A stretch of 64,000 nt of DNA from Desarmillaria ectypa (taxonomy: Eukaryota > Basidiomycota > Agaricomycetes > Agaricales > Physalacriaceae), in the NCBI GenBank assembly GCA_030407005.1, contig JAUDYN010000001.1:3100001-3164000 (forward strand), written 5' to 3'. A model generated the notes under the pieces. The model was not told the DNA's origin and ran no database searches. It saw nothing but the letters and a program-made list of their open reading frames with translations. How positions within the stretch are numbered: the first letter of the stretch is position 1; every line of letters begins with the position of its first letter. Made by a program: the position numbers and the translations under genes. Positions 38,509 through 49,488 of the stretch are shown piece after piece.

Positions 38509-38923
38509 TTGGCCAGAATTTGTTTTGTTTTTAGCACGAGGATAGTGGCGCAATATATAGTTCTGTGCAGCTGCAGCTCTCCTCCTCTTATACGGATCAG
38601 AATGTACAGGAATCACTCTGCCATTGTTAAGCAGGTCGAAGGAAAAGGAACCGACAGTGACTAATGCTGACAAGATTTAAATTTTCTTTGTTGATGGGCG
38701 CTGACTCGGTATGTAGCGTGACAGCGAAAATGTGTCACAGGAATCATCAATGACGGCAGTGACGAATTTTTATTTCTAGATTCCGAAAATAGAGCCGTGG
38801 GAATCTGTGCGCCATAGGAATTTGTGGCCATGTCTCGTCCGACCATGCTTGGTTAATCATTTACTACCACTACAGCACGTCATACTTTCGTCCTTTTCTC
38901 CCATCTCTACTTTCCTTTCTTCC
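38509..38923. promoter_or_regulatory. Divergent intergenic region PTH1 / PAQR gene
   Basis: 415 bases between two divergent start codons; presumed promoters of both. No specific site is supported. Confidence 0.4.
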
Positions 38924-40811
38924 ATGGACCCCACTTCCGATGACAAGCAGCTAAGACGTCGGCGGCGACTGTCAACGCCGTATGTTGGTCGTATTCCAAC
39001 CTGCGGACCATTGCCGTATTCGTTGGAGGCGCTGGACCTCTCGCCTAACTCGCCTACTCAAGCTATGGCTTCTCTGCGTTTTCTTGTCCTGTCATACCTG
39101 GCCGAGCTTGAAACCAGGTTGTCGCAGCTGGAATCCCCAGATTTTGAGGCATGGAAGGTCAAGGGAGAGGTTGCCATGGAGGATGCCAACCAGTGGGTCA
39201 GCAACACGCTGGAACTACTAGATTCAATTCGGGCTGACGTCTCGTTCCACCTGCCTGATATTCATGCGCTGTCTGTCGACAACTTTACGTCTCACTTTCC
39301 CGACGTTCCGAGCATTCGTTCACACCTTCCTGACATGTCTGATATGCACGTGCATCTGCCAGACTTTAGCCTTTCCGACATGCGTGCCAAGCTCGAGGAT
39401 ATCCGTGCCCGGTTTCACGATATAGATTTCGATAGACCCGTCAATTATCTTCCTACACTTCTAGAGCACCTACATGACTTGACCTTGCGTCTTTTATCAA
39501 AAGAGCTACCGTCTGGCTTCGATATCGGTTTGGCGGCGCTCAGCTCGCGTCTTACGGACTTTCTCGACTCCATATTGTCTTCTGATCTCGTCCCCTCCGT
39601 GCCTCATATGAAGGATGGCGAGGATTTGATGGGCCGGGCAGCGATGGAAGTGGTAGAAGTTGCAAGAGCCATTAAGCACTCTTTCGAAGGTGTTCACCTC
39701 ATCCAGTACTCTGACCTTCCCTGTAAATGGCGTAACAACCCATTTGTTACCCGAGGTTATAGGTGGGTGCTGTTTTCTCCAGATCCCAGCGTATGCTTAT
39801 GTTCCTTAGATTTATACCTATAGAGAGGTGGCCTCTTCTTGTCTTGTCTTTATTCGCATTTCATAACGAGACATGTACGTTTGCTTCACAAATTATCCCT
39901 TTTCTCTGTGCTAATGCTTTTGTTTCAGTAAATATACACACGCATCTAATTCCCTTCCTTCTCTGGTTGATCAGCTCCATACCATTCTTTAGTACTGAAA
40001 TCATCGACACCCCGGAGAGATGTTTCATGGCGTTTGCTCTCCTCTGTTTATTCTGCAGCTCGGTATGGCACACAATGGCGGGTTGTGCTCACCACGGCAG
40101 TATGGAGTTCTGTGCCAGAGTGGACTATGTTGGGATCGGCTGGTTCGTTTTCTCTTTGACGTATCGGTGGAGTGCCGCTCACTTCAGCGAACAGGCTCAT
40201 CAGTGCGAGTGTAGGGACAGTCGTCTGGTATGGCTTCCAGTGCCATCCAGAATTAGGTCAATTTTTCCTGTCTCTATGCGCCGTTACGGGGTTAGCTGGA
40301 AACGTGTTTCCATTCATGGACTGGTTTAATCGATACGAGAATCGGGTATGTTACATTACATTTCGCAATTAATCGTTCCCTCACGCGTTTTGTAGGGTTG
40401 GCGCATAGCCTTCTTCTTGTCCCTTGCATTTTCATCGCTTGCGCCGTTGGCCGCAATTGCAGTGTTACATTCACCGCATCAAATGATGGATTTTATATGT
40501 GAGGCTGCACCATGTTGCCTGTCGTCGTTGCTAATGGCATGATAGCCCCCGTTGTGCCTTCATTAGTATCCTACGTGGCAGGACTAGTATTTTATGCAAC
40601 GCATATACCGGAACGGTTCCTTACAGAGAAATGGCGTCAACGCCTTGATGTAGTCGGCGGAGGTCAGTTTGCTTTAGTATCCAGTCAGAAATACCGTTCT
40701 TACTTGAATTTAGGATCTCATTGTATCTGGCACTGTTTCATCGTACTTGCCGTAAGTCAGCATAAGTCGGCAATACGTATTATGAAAGAAGGGGTGCTAT
40801 GTACTAGATGA
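38924..40811 (+). CDS. PAQR/hemolysin III family membrane protein with long N-terminus (Izh3-like)
   Basis: Seven-helix PAQR protein of the Izh group, implicated in sterol and zinc homeostasis in yeast. ATG at 38924 (MDPTSDDKQLRRRRRLSTPY); about 250 residues of soluble N-terminus precede the membrane domain. Four H-[L/F]-P-D units occur at 39248, 39293, 39323 and 39353, spaced 15, 10 and 10 codons. The PAQR entry is LPCKWRNNPFVTRGYR; after short exons come FAFHNE and VNIHTHLIPFLLWLISSIPF; then SVWHTMAGCAHHGSMEFCAR and VDYVGIGW, giving the conserved His and Asp. TGLAGNVFPFMDWFNRYENR matches Izh3-type proteins, and the end SHCIWHCFIVLAV carries the C-terminal HxxxH pair. The stop is taken at 40809-40811 by reading through a possible GTAAGT donor; the last 15 residues are therefore uncertain. 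Several introns of about 50 nt. Confidence 0.83.
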
Positions 40812-40988
40812 TTACTGCTCCTTTTGAAGTCCTTCTGAGTCTGAATACATGGATACACTTGGACTACTAAGGACCCACAACCCCCAAACAGGAGTGAACC
40901 AAACAAACATCATCGCATTACCAAGTCCTTCGTTTCTCTTACTCTTTCCTTATACTTAGTTCGCGTTCGGACGACATTGCCCAGGCCA

Positions 40989-42989
40989 ATGCGGTTTTCT
41001 CTGCTTCGGCGGTTTTCTCATCTAATCCATCGGCGAACCAAGTCGGACACATTCATTATCAACTCGCCCATCCAAGCCGTGGACGAGGTTACACGGTCAT
41101 TTTCACTCAACAACGTTGGCGAGCCGGCTCACCCTTCTGCCTTAGATTCCTTCATTCCCAGCATTCCTTTTGATACTTCCGTCCTTGCTTCGGAATTGGC
41201 GGCCCCATTCTCGCCAACTAATCCCCAAGCTAAACCACCGATTTCGACATCTCAAAAGCTCACTGCAGTCAACCGGCGGATCCTTGAACTGGAATCTGAA
41301 ATCGCCCGGCTCAGCTCAGAAAATGTTCACGTCAAAGCTGCGAATAACGCCCTCAAGTTCGATACAGAGCTTCTCGAAGAACAGCTTGGGTTTCTTGAGA
41401 ATGCTGAAAAGCCTTTATCCTCTGATGTGCGGCTTATCACCAAGGAGGCATTGAACATGTTGAAAAACGAGGCAATAAAGTGTGCCGAAATGGAGAAACT
41501 GGTGAAGAGCCTGATTGATCTGGGTCTGCAGACGGAGGAGCCTGTGTTTCCACGAGTGTATAAGGCGGTGATGGCTGGTGAGGCGCACGACGAAGCCGTT
41601 GTCGAAGTTATTCGGGACGCTGCGTCCAAGCCTGGTAGCCCCTGGTCGAGCATCATTCCTGCAGTCATCGGCCCGCGCACCAACGATCAGTACACCTCTG
41701 CCCTCAACATGACACTTGAATGCCGACGGGAGAACCGCGAGCTACAGGCAGTCAAGAAGTTCTGGAAAGGGGTGGCGAAGGAGGATGAAGCCAACGCGGA
41801 CCTCATAACGCCCTCTGCGTCGACGCTTTCTTCTGTCCGGGTAGCGCTTAGCGAGGACCGCCAGCATGCTGTCGACAATCTCCTCACCAAGTTACGGGAC
41901 GGTACTATTCCCCTTCGCAGTCAGGTCGTGCGTCAGGCGACGGTGCCATCGGAGCCAAATTTGTCGAATGTAACTGCGAACGGGTCTGGCGTGGCCGCTA
42001 GTCTGCCGTTCTTGCATTCCAAGCCTTCGACGTCCTCGGATAGCTCTGTCTCTCAGTCTTCTTCGTCTGGTCCTAGTTTAGCTCCCCTGGCGAGCCAGAA
42101 GTTCAAGGAAGAACTCATTGCTACTCACTCTTCTGAACGATTCTCTATTAGTTCCATCACCACCTCATACAAACAAGTGCGTCCCGTGTTGGCGAGCCGC
42201 GATCTGAACCTTCCAAGCGCTCCAGCTACGAAACCATCAGAGAAGGCGCTTGGCAAACAAAAGGTAACGGAAATCGTTCAGTACGCTCCGGTTGGTGTTA
42301 CCCATTCGTCTTGCCAGTCTGTATTGACAGCCTCCCTGCAGACGGGTGCAATATTTGAGCCTGCTCGCATCAATGATATAACCGGGGCAACTAGCGAAAT
42401 TCAATACACTCTACCTGATTTCCCACACGACTTCTCTGGTTCCTCCGAACTAGACATCTTTGGCTCTTGTACGCGTTCTTCAGCTCGTGTTAATCCTGTT
42501 AACAAAGGAGGCAATCTTGGTGGAACAACGTTCCGGGATACCACACTAGATACAACTCTCATTAATATCGCAAACTCTTCTTCGTCTACCCGCAATGACG
42601 CAGATACCACATTTGTGGAAGATACCAACAACAGTACTGCTGAAACCAAATACCCAACGACACCCTCGCCTAAAAAATCGCTGCTACCTGTACTCAAGAA
42701 AGGACCCCGGCGTTTGTCGGTCACGTTTTCTACAAAACTCCAAAGTCCCGTTCGTCCTAGTTCTCCCTCTTCCTTACGCAAACCTACGATATCGTCGATG
42801 CGGAAGACGGTTTCCCCAGTCTCGAAGCCCATCCCGAGACACATGAAGACCACCTCTCCGTTACGCATCAAGAAAAAGGTCAATCGTGCCGATCGTACCG
42901 CTCCTGCACCGCCAGTTCCTGAAGTGGTGAAAGATGGGAGGCTCAGGACGTCGATGAAACGGCTAAGTAGGATGATGGCTGGTCCATAA
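40989..42989 (+). CDS. Conserved-looking coiled-coil protein of unknown function (intronless)
   Basis: A single open frame of about 666 residues starting MRFSLLRRFSHLIHRRTKSD; the frame extends upstream only to a TTG. Residues about 100-160 form a coiled coil (LTAVNRRILELESEIARLSS; ALKFDTELLEEQLGFLENAE). A compact, probably folded segment follows: AEMEKLVKSLIDLGLQTEEP, FPRVYKAVMAGEAHDEAVVE and a second helix pair. The rest is Ser/Thr/Pro-rich and disordered, ending in a basic tail (MKTTSPLRIKKKVNRADRT; MKRLSRMMAGP). The coiled coil and basic tail suggest a cytoskeletal or chromatin-associated scaffold, but no family is recognised. Codon use looks like its neighbours. Upstream spacing from the PAQR stop is 177 bp, same strand. 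Confidence 0.75.
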   Translation: MRFSLLRRFSHLIHRRTKSDTFIINSPIQAVDEVTRSFSLNNVGEPAHPSALDSFIPSIPFDTSVLASELAAPFSPTNPQAKPPISTSQKLTAVNRRILELESEIARLSSENVHVKAANNALKFDTELLEEQLGFLENAEKPLSSDVRLITKEALNMLKNEAIKCAEMEKLVKSLIDLGLQTEEPVFPRVYKAVMAGEAHDEAVVEVIRDAASKPGSPWSSIIPAVIGPRTNDQYTSALNMTLECRRENRELQAVKKFWKGVAKEDEANADLITPSASTLSSVRVALSEDRQHAVDNLLTKLRDGTIPLRSQVVRQATVPSEPNLSNVTANGSGVAASLPFLHSKPSTSSDSSVSQSSSSGPSLAPLASQKFKEELIATHSSERFSISSITTSYKQVRPVLASRDLNLPSAPATKPSEKALGKQKVTEIVQYAPVGVTHSSCQSVLTASLQTGAIFEPARINDITGATSEIQYTLPDFPHDFSGSSELDIFGSCTRSSARVNPVNKGGNLGGTTFRDTTLDTTLINIANSSSSTRNDADTTFVEDTNNSTAETKYPTTPSPKKSLLPVLKKGPRRLSVTFSTKLQSPVRPSSPSSLRKPTISSMRKTVSPVSKPIPRHMKTTSPLRIKKKVNRADRTAPAPPVPEVVKDGRLRTSMKRLSRMMAGP

Positions 42990-43197
42990 TTTTTTGTATT
43001 CCTGGAGTAGACAGACTAATCATAAGAGGTGCATTACATTCCATTGGGCCCGATCACAAGCCGTTCAGCGTTCACATGACTGAGCATATCAGAGGCCTAA
43101 ATGTCGGCAATCTATGCCGGGAACGTGTAAGCTTTTGGGTGTGCTTAAGGCCAGAGGATCGATATGCATAAGCGCCTGCTTCCTAGTCCCAGCCATC

Positions 43198-45965
43198 ATG
43201 AGTGCCATGCATCGCAACGCGAGGGCAGAGCTGCCTAGCCTGAAAGTCTGCCAACCCTTCTTGCGTGGCAGCTGCAGATTTGGAGATTCGTGTCGATTTT
43301 CTCATCAGGCGAGAAGGACAGGATCAATACCAGTGACGAGTAGCAACCCGACCGTTTCCCCATCCTCACCTTGTATCTTTTTCGCACAAGGTATGTGCAG
43401 GAAGGGGGAAGCGTGCACGTTCCTTCATATCGGTCCCAGCGTGGATCCGCGCCCCATCGTCAGAGGCGGCGAGCCTGCGAGCCTGCCATCCATCTTTGCG
43501 CCGTGCAGGTTTTTCCTTCAGGGAAAGTGCACGAAAGGCAAGGACTGTCCCTTTCCACACCCAGAGGGGCATAACCCGGCATGCCAGTTCTACGCACAGG
43601 GACAATGTCGCTTCGGGTCCAGGTGCTCGTCCAGCCATGACGTGACGAATAAACGTCGGGTGCCTATCGTATTGGTCAAAAGAACTATCGCGCCAATCTC
43701 AATCGTGGTTCACCCGAGTGCTACCAAGGAGGAGACTACGATCTTCGGGAATGCAGCTGTCCGAGAAGATCAAGAAAACGAAGGCGAAAGTGTTAAAGAG
43801 GCGAGTACTCGGTCTTAGAAAAATCATTTCATGACTGACAGTAAGTAAATGTGCAGTCCGCTGAAGACGTCGACGACGACGAGCTCTCAAATGAGTCAGA
43901 AATGCAGCGCAGCTTTTTCCATTGTAAAGCACTGTTCGGACCTGGTGCGACCATCCGGAGTATCACTACTTCTTTCGAGTCACGCACAGTCGTGATATCC
44001 AACATCCCAGACGATCAGACCCAAGGCACGCTTATCGCCTTGCTGGAACCGTTCGGTAGACTCAACAGTATAGCACTTACGAGGGATGCGGAAGCTGCTA
44101 CCGCGCGCGCTACTTTCTTCACCGAAGCGGAAGCTTCGTCAGCAGTGCATGGACTCGCGGGTTCCGGCATGCAGCTGAAGATGGATTTGAAAGCGGTAGA
44201 AAACGGAGAGGCAACTTTGCGGAGCACGAAGGTAAAGGTAGCATGGTTCGCTCCTCGCCGGATAGGATGGGCGCATTATGGAAAGATTGCCGATGCAAAG
44301 AGAAACGCAGAGAGGCTGAACGGATCTACACTCAACGGTCACAAGCTGGAGGCCAAATTCCAAACGCCGTCCATACATCAGACGACGTCCTTCTCGGTCG
44401 AGATCAAGGGTCTTCCTATGAACACAACAGACTTTCATCTGCGAAAATTCTGTGGGAACTTATGCAAGTCTGTTATGTTGAAGGAGGCCATGTATGACCG
44501 GCAGTGCTCCCTTTTGGACGTTGAAGAGCAACTCAAGCAGCTCGGTACTTTGGACAGCTTTGATTTCTTGCCGGAGGACAATCAAAAGTCAAAGATAACT
44601 GCATTCGCTCAGTTCATCAATCCTGATGATGCGGCGAGGGCTGTAAAGCAGCTTCAGAACAAGCCGCAGTCGTTCCTCAATCGATCCCCCATGTGGCTGG
44701 AACTCATTCATGCCATCAAATACAACATTCCCTATCCATTATTTGTCATCATCAAGCCGTTACTGGAGGAGGAAAAAGAGCGCCACCCCAATTGCAAGCT
44801 CAGATTTTATGATCAGAATACGGCTGGAGAACCCCTCGACATCGTTTGCACCAGGCTCTTTAGTGGAGATCCCAAGTCACTCGGGCAGCTCAAGGATAAA
44901 GTTGAAAAGATGCTTGATGGGAGAAAGTTGATGGACGGAACTGGGAAGATTATGTGGGACGACTTCTTCATGACCGATGAAGGGAAACAGTACTTGGAGG
45001 CGTTCAGTGATGCACATATTTCGTGTGACTCTAGGAAACGGGAGATCCACGTTTATGGAAACGCTGCAGAGTCGGTGATTGATGCTTTAAGGAGGAAATG
45101 CCAGGCGTTGAAGTCTGCTCCAAATGTAATCTCGCTCGACCGTGCCATGCAGAGCCAGTTGATCAGAGGCGGCTTCGAAACTATGCAGGAGAAATTCGGC
45201 CGAGGAAACTTTATTATCGACCTCACGAAACGGTCATTGATGGTCAAAAAGAGCGTGGACATTGATCAGGTTCGAAGGACTCTGGCAACTTTAGACCGCG
45301 GAGATGGTGAACAAGCAGGCGAAGATGCTTGTCCAGTCTGTTGGTGCGAAATTACCAACCCGATTACGCTCAAGTGCGGGCATTCGTATTGCAAAGAATG
45401 CCTGCAACATATGCTCCTCACGACCGACTCGGCTTCCCCATCTCCTCGATGTGTGAAGGAAGTCGACGGACACTCATGCACCGAGTACGTTGGTGTTGAT
45501 ATCATACGAAAACTACTTTCACCCGAACAAGAAAGTCACTTGCTCGAGGTGGCCTTCCTTGCACATATTCACGCAAGGCCTGAAGAATTTAGGTATTGTC
45601 CAACACCTGATTGCCAAGTTATATATCGGCCTGCGAACGAAGGGACCGTCCTCGCATGTCCATCATGCTGGGGGAAAATATGCGCCTTTTGCCATGTGCA
45701 GTTTCACGAAGGGCTGGCATGCAGACAACATCGTGAAAATATGGAGGGTGGATACGAAGCATTCCAAAGGTGGAAGACTGAACATGGGGTCAAAGAATGT
45801 CCGAGCTGCAAGGCTGTGATAGAAAAGAATGGAGGCTGCAACCATATGACCTGCGCACGGTGTCATACCCATATCTGCTGGGTTTGCATGAAGACTTTTA
45901 AGGAGGATGATGCATCAGGTGGAGTATATTCGCATCTCAGGAAGGAGCACGGAGATGTATCCTGA
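43198..45965 (+). CDS. CCCH zinc-finger / RRM / RBR (RING-IBR-RING) E3 ubiquitin ligase
   Basis: ATG at 43198 (MSAMHRNARAELPSLKV). Four CCCH fingers: CQPFLRGSCRFGDSCRFSH, CIFFAQGMCRKGEACTFLH, CRFFLQGKCTKGKDCPFPH and CQFYAQGQCRFGSRCSSSH. After an unresolved intron (about 43790-43856) the second exon has an RRM-like fold (TVVISNIPDDQTQGTLIALL; VKVAWFAP) and a second one starting VEIKGLPMNTTDFHLRKF. The C-terminus is an RBR: RING1 CPVCWCEITNPITLKCGHSY then CKECL; IBR YCPTPDCQVIY and CPSCWGKICAFC; RING2 ECPSCKAVIEKNGGCNHMTC, whose Cys after NGG is the expected thioester cysteine, then CHTHICWVC. RNA binding plus ubiquitin ligation implies an RNA-dependent quality-control or mRNP regulator. GTTAAAG at 43792 is the only donor giving the right phase to the acceptor at 43856, and it is weak. 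Confidence 0.85.
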
Positions 45966-46050
45966 ATCCTTTGTATACATACCGTAAATAACTATTGATG
46001 AGCAACGTTAATGGTAGTAAGAGGATCTGGCACACATACAGACAGAAAAA

Positions 46051-47435
46051 TCATGAGGGTCTGGCTGGCCGAGCATCTGGACCCTTCAACCGCTCCTCTA
46101 CCAGTTCGCTGAATTCCTCTCGCAAAATTGCTTCCCGCCTCTCCCTCTCCTCCCTTTGCAATTTGAGAATGCCTCGCTTTTCTTCGGCGCTAATGACCTG
46201 ATTTTCCTTCCGCATACGAACGGCATTCATGCGTCGATGGCGACTGCCGCTCATCACATAACCAACATCTTCGTACTTGGCAATCTCATCGGACGTAAGA
46301 CCGATTTCACCACGACGAGGGATGCGCGCGTCTGTCCCACCTTCCTGTAAGAAAGCGGCCATGGCACTACCTTCGCCTCGAAGCAGTGCACCACCGTAAG
46401 AGCGCTCATCAAATTTCTTGGACGAGTTGGGTTTAGCAATAGGCTGAGGTCCAACTTCTACGTCGGAATCGCCATCTCTTGCCTGTGGACCACGAACGTC
46501 ATTTGATGTTGAGGTACCAGTGTTTCGCGCTGCAACGGCAGGAACGACAGGAGACTTTACGACCCATTCCTCTTCATCGGAAGCGTTTCGACGAGGACTT
46601 GGACCACGACTTTCACTGCGTCGTCGGTGTTCTACGCTCGGGCTACTACTCTCTGAGTGTCTTCGTCTATGCCGCGTGCGATCCTTTTCATCATCATCCT
46701 CGAGCTCCTTCGACCGTCGAGAGCGAGAACGATGTCGTCTACTTCCTCTTTTCTTCTCTCGCTCCTTCTCTCTTTTCCTTTTCCTCTCGCGCCTGCGTCT
46801 TTCTTCTTCGGGCGAATCATCCGTGGTTGAGGGTGACCTTGCACGCTTTGACTTTTTACTGGACTTCTTGCGTATCGGCGACCTGTGTCACATATAAGAC
46901 GCCTGATGACTTCTACTATGAAAGACCTACAGTGAACGTGCAGGTGCCTTCGGAGACGGAGGCCATACATTGACAGTCATGCTTTCTCTCTGCAACCTAC
47001 GACTGTGACATATTCATCAGCCGTAGAATTAGTCAGGGAGCTGGAGAAGACTGACCCTTCCATGAAATCAGCACCTCCACCTTTTGAGCCACCATAGAAT
47101 CCACTATTTCCTCCACCTCGACGAGTAGGGTACATATTTTCGGGTTGTCTCCATGGCGCCTCACGACCCGTCTCTGGTCGCCTATAGTCATCGTATTCTG
47201 GGCTTGCTCTTCGCTCCACATTGATTTTTCTATCACCACGATGTTCGTACTCATCTCTTTGAGATTTGTCTTCATGCTTTCCTCTGTCTCTGCGATCCCG
47301 GCTTCGACTTCGTGTGGGTGTCGGACTACGACGAGAACGACGAGGGGATAGCGTGCGACCTCGACGATGGTCAATTTGAGATGTTTCAGGGTCTCTGGGA
47401 ACGAGTCCCATCCGTGAGGGATGTACCATTGCCAT
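46051..47435 (-). CDS. NKAP family protein (SR-rich spliceosome/transcription co-repressor)
   Basis: Nuclear NKAP/SynMuv family protein linked to splicing and Notch-type repression in animals. Start at 47435-47433 reads MAMVHPSRMGLVPRDPETSQ. The N-terminal half is Arg/Ser/Asp-rich (RSRRSPTPTRSRSRDRRDRG). After an intron ending ATGTCACAG the frame gives RRLQRESMTVNVWPPSPKAP; a second intron joins ARSL to SPIRKKSSKKSKRARSPS. A highly charged stretch (RRRRERKRKREKERRRKKR) follows. The C-terminal NKAP domain is clear: GGALLRGEGSAMAAFLQEGG, RIPRRGEIGLTSDEIAKYED, VGYVMSGSRHRRMNAVRMRK and ENQVISAEEKRGILKLQREE. The stop at 46053-46051 is 85 bp from the convergent RBR gene. An overlapping upstream frame with an ATG at 47700 could be a uORF or unrelated exon. 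Confidence 0.9.
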
Positions 47436-47957
47436 TGTAGCAAGACGGCCGAGTACTCAGCAGTGAGTGGTAACGGTGAAGGGGCGTGAGAAAACATCGG
47501 ATCTTGATCCCGGCAAGGTCACCCGTTTTGGCAAGCTCCTTGCCGCCAGCCTCTCCCTCGCGCTGCCTCTTGTCCATTAACGGTCTGCCGTCAGTCTCTA
47601 CAGCCTGCCAACCTTTGTAAATGGTACATATTGGATTCTCTGCCTCTGTGTGGTACAACTCAGTCCATTGAAATTCTTCAGTCTGAGACTGGCCATCCAT
47701 TCAACGCTACGCGGGGCAAACCATCGAAATCTCAAGTGGCGTGCTATTTTCTGTCAAAAGCTTGGCGGAGTTTAACAATATATGTCAGCGAGACTTAAGC
47801 GAACGGTCACCCGCTTGGCTGATTTAGAATTCTATACTGTTGTCCTGGCTTCGGTGAGTGGAACCAGAAGAGATCGTCTCCGAGGATTTCGAAGTTTTTC
47901 TTGCGGCGCAAATTCATGACTCATTGATGGTACGGGACGCCACGGTAGGGCCTAGTA
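47436..47957. other. NKAP upstream region with an overlapping ATG-started frame
   Basis: On the minus strand an ATG at 47700-47698 opens 104 codons (MDGQSQTEEFQWTELYHTEA...) that run through the NKAP start in another frame and stop at 47386. It could be an upstream open frame, a first exon of a longer NKAP form, or chance. No similarity is recognised. The rest should be the NKAP promoter. Confidence 0.35.
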
Positions 47958-48817
47958 CAGTACAAGATGTGATTATGCATACGGTCGGAAGCCGGCCCGC
48001 ATTATGACATGTTATGCATGAGTAGATTTGTCATACACGTGATATACGTGACATTCCGTGACTCTGCTGGGCTCCTTTACATCGACCGTGTACAGTACAG
48101 CACACATTATATATCACTGTCACGACTATAGAAATCGTCCAGACTCGACTGCTTGAGGTTTTCATCCTCTAACTTCCTGTAAACGCTCTGCACCTTCCTC
48201 AACTTTTGCATCAAGTCCATTGTAAGCTTTGGCTCGAGCGCAGTGCTGATCCTACAAATCTCCTCCAGCTGTCGGCATAGCTAGACAACATCCCGGGGAG
48301 GAGAGAGATCAGGTAGTATCTTCTTGATCACTCCCTGATTCCTCTACAAACTCTCGCCCTCTCCATGTCCCTTCAATTTCCTGACGAGCACGGTCAATTA
48401 TTTCAGCATCCCCCCCTGCAAATTCGAATTCGTTCTTGCCAATTTCTTGCTCTTCAATCGGATTAAGGATCTCCTCCAAAGATATTGGATTTCGAAGGCG
48501 ATGACGAACGTGGAGGGCATCCACCTGTGTCGTGATATCGGTTTCTAGTAATTGGAGCTGTGGGAGATTGGGGCGTGCATCAGCAACCGTCTCTGCGGGA
48601 ATGGTTGAAGGTACGGCAGTGTCGGTGTTTTTTTGACGTTCCCCTTCAGTCCATTTGCTCCGAATATAATATTCTTTGGTTATTTACGCAATGGGCACTA
48701 TGTAATCCTGCTTACTTGTTGCCATCTGATAATGCATATATATTACATATTGTGCATAAATCCCTACGAACGAGGTCGGGAGTCGTCCCATCGTATGCAT
48801 TATCACATCTTGTACTG
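47958..48817. mobile_element. Pogo/Tigger-like DNA transposon, 860 bp, internally decayed
   Basis: The element begins CAGTACAAGATGTGATTA at 47958 and its reverse complement closes at 48817. The two 26-bp terminal inverted repeats (47958-47983 and 48792-48817) differ at one base, position 17. A TA dinucleotide flanks both ends (47956-47957 and 48818-48819), the target duplication of Tc1/mariner/pogo elements. Inside, on the minus strand, is the C-terminal part of a DDE transposase of the CENP-B/pogo type. Retention of near-identical ends with a decayed body suggests a non-autonomous derivative moved by a transposase encoded elsewhere. Confidence 0.82.
48118..48610 (-). pseudogene. C-terminal fragment of a pogo-like DDE transposase
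   Basis: Read from about 48610 downward: ETVADARPNLPQLQLLETDI, TTQVDALHVRHRLRNPISLE and EILNPIEEQEIGKNEFEFAG; then an acidic stretch EEIDRAR-like and GTWRGREFVEESGSDQEDTT. A TAG interrupts the frame just after a further DVV-type stretch near 48283. The frame resumes as LCRQLEEICRISTALEPKLT and MDLMQKLRKVQSVYRKLEDE, ending with KQSSLDDFYS, like the QxTLDxFF tail of pogo transposases. The N-terminal helix-turn-helix and the DDE catalytic core are missing. This reading was not verified by a search. Confidence 0.65.
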
Positions 48818-49488
48818 TAGTCATACTATTTTAGGATGCTTTGGTAACAGTTCCTCAACCAAAAATCTGATTCGTCTTTGGCCACTTGAGACAGTAAGCG
48901 CAAGAATTCGTCCCGTTACCTTGACCGTGATCACCTAGGCGGTCTGTATCATGTCACATTCCATGTGCTGCAGGGCATCGGTGCAGCGGTTTTTCCTTCT
49001 TTAGGACGTCAGGGCGTCCCAAAGTCAATTCAGCCAAGCTTTCTCTATCTGATCCTCTGAGAAATTTTCTTTTAACTCCGTCTCTTGTGGGCCACCGGCC
49101 AGTATTTTCCGAGATCTCAAAAATAATCTAATGCCACCACTCTGGAGCCGCTGGCGCCGCTTCTTTTACCAGCTACTCATTCTCGTGAGTGCTTGGGCCA
49201 TCTCAGGACTATGAAATGGAAGATTAAATGGGTCACAAATCCAAGCACCTCTTCTAAATCTTCAGTTTACTGGCTGCTCTGCTGGCTCTCTACGTGATGA
49301 CTGCATTCTACTAATCGAATTGGCTGCTGGGCAAACGGCAGAAACCCTTTGGATCGCTCCCGAGCTGCGACTGGTGTGGCGCATAAGGCGGTCGTAATCC
49401 ACTCTACCCTTTTTTGTACCCCATCGTGTCTATGCTGCTCCAGCTTCATTAAAAGCCTGTCTGCGTTAATTGGACTGTCAACGCTCTC
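48818..49488. other. Region upstream of the GH92 gene
   Basis: About 670 bases between the transposon end and the mannosidase start; open frames are short and unrecognised. It presumably contains the GH92 promoter and leader. The transposon insertion lies 0.7 kb upstream of that start. Confidence 0.4.

Noticed and set aside
41327..42883. Long antisense frames opposite the coiled-coil gene
   Set aside because: They mirror an intact 666-residue frame with clear coiled-coil periodicity on the plus strand.
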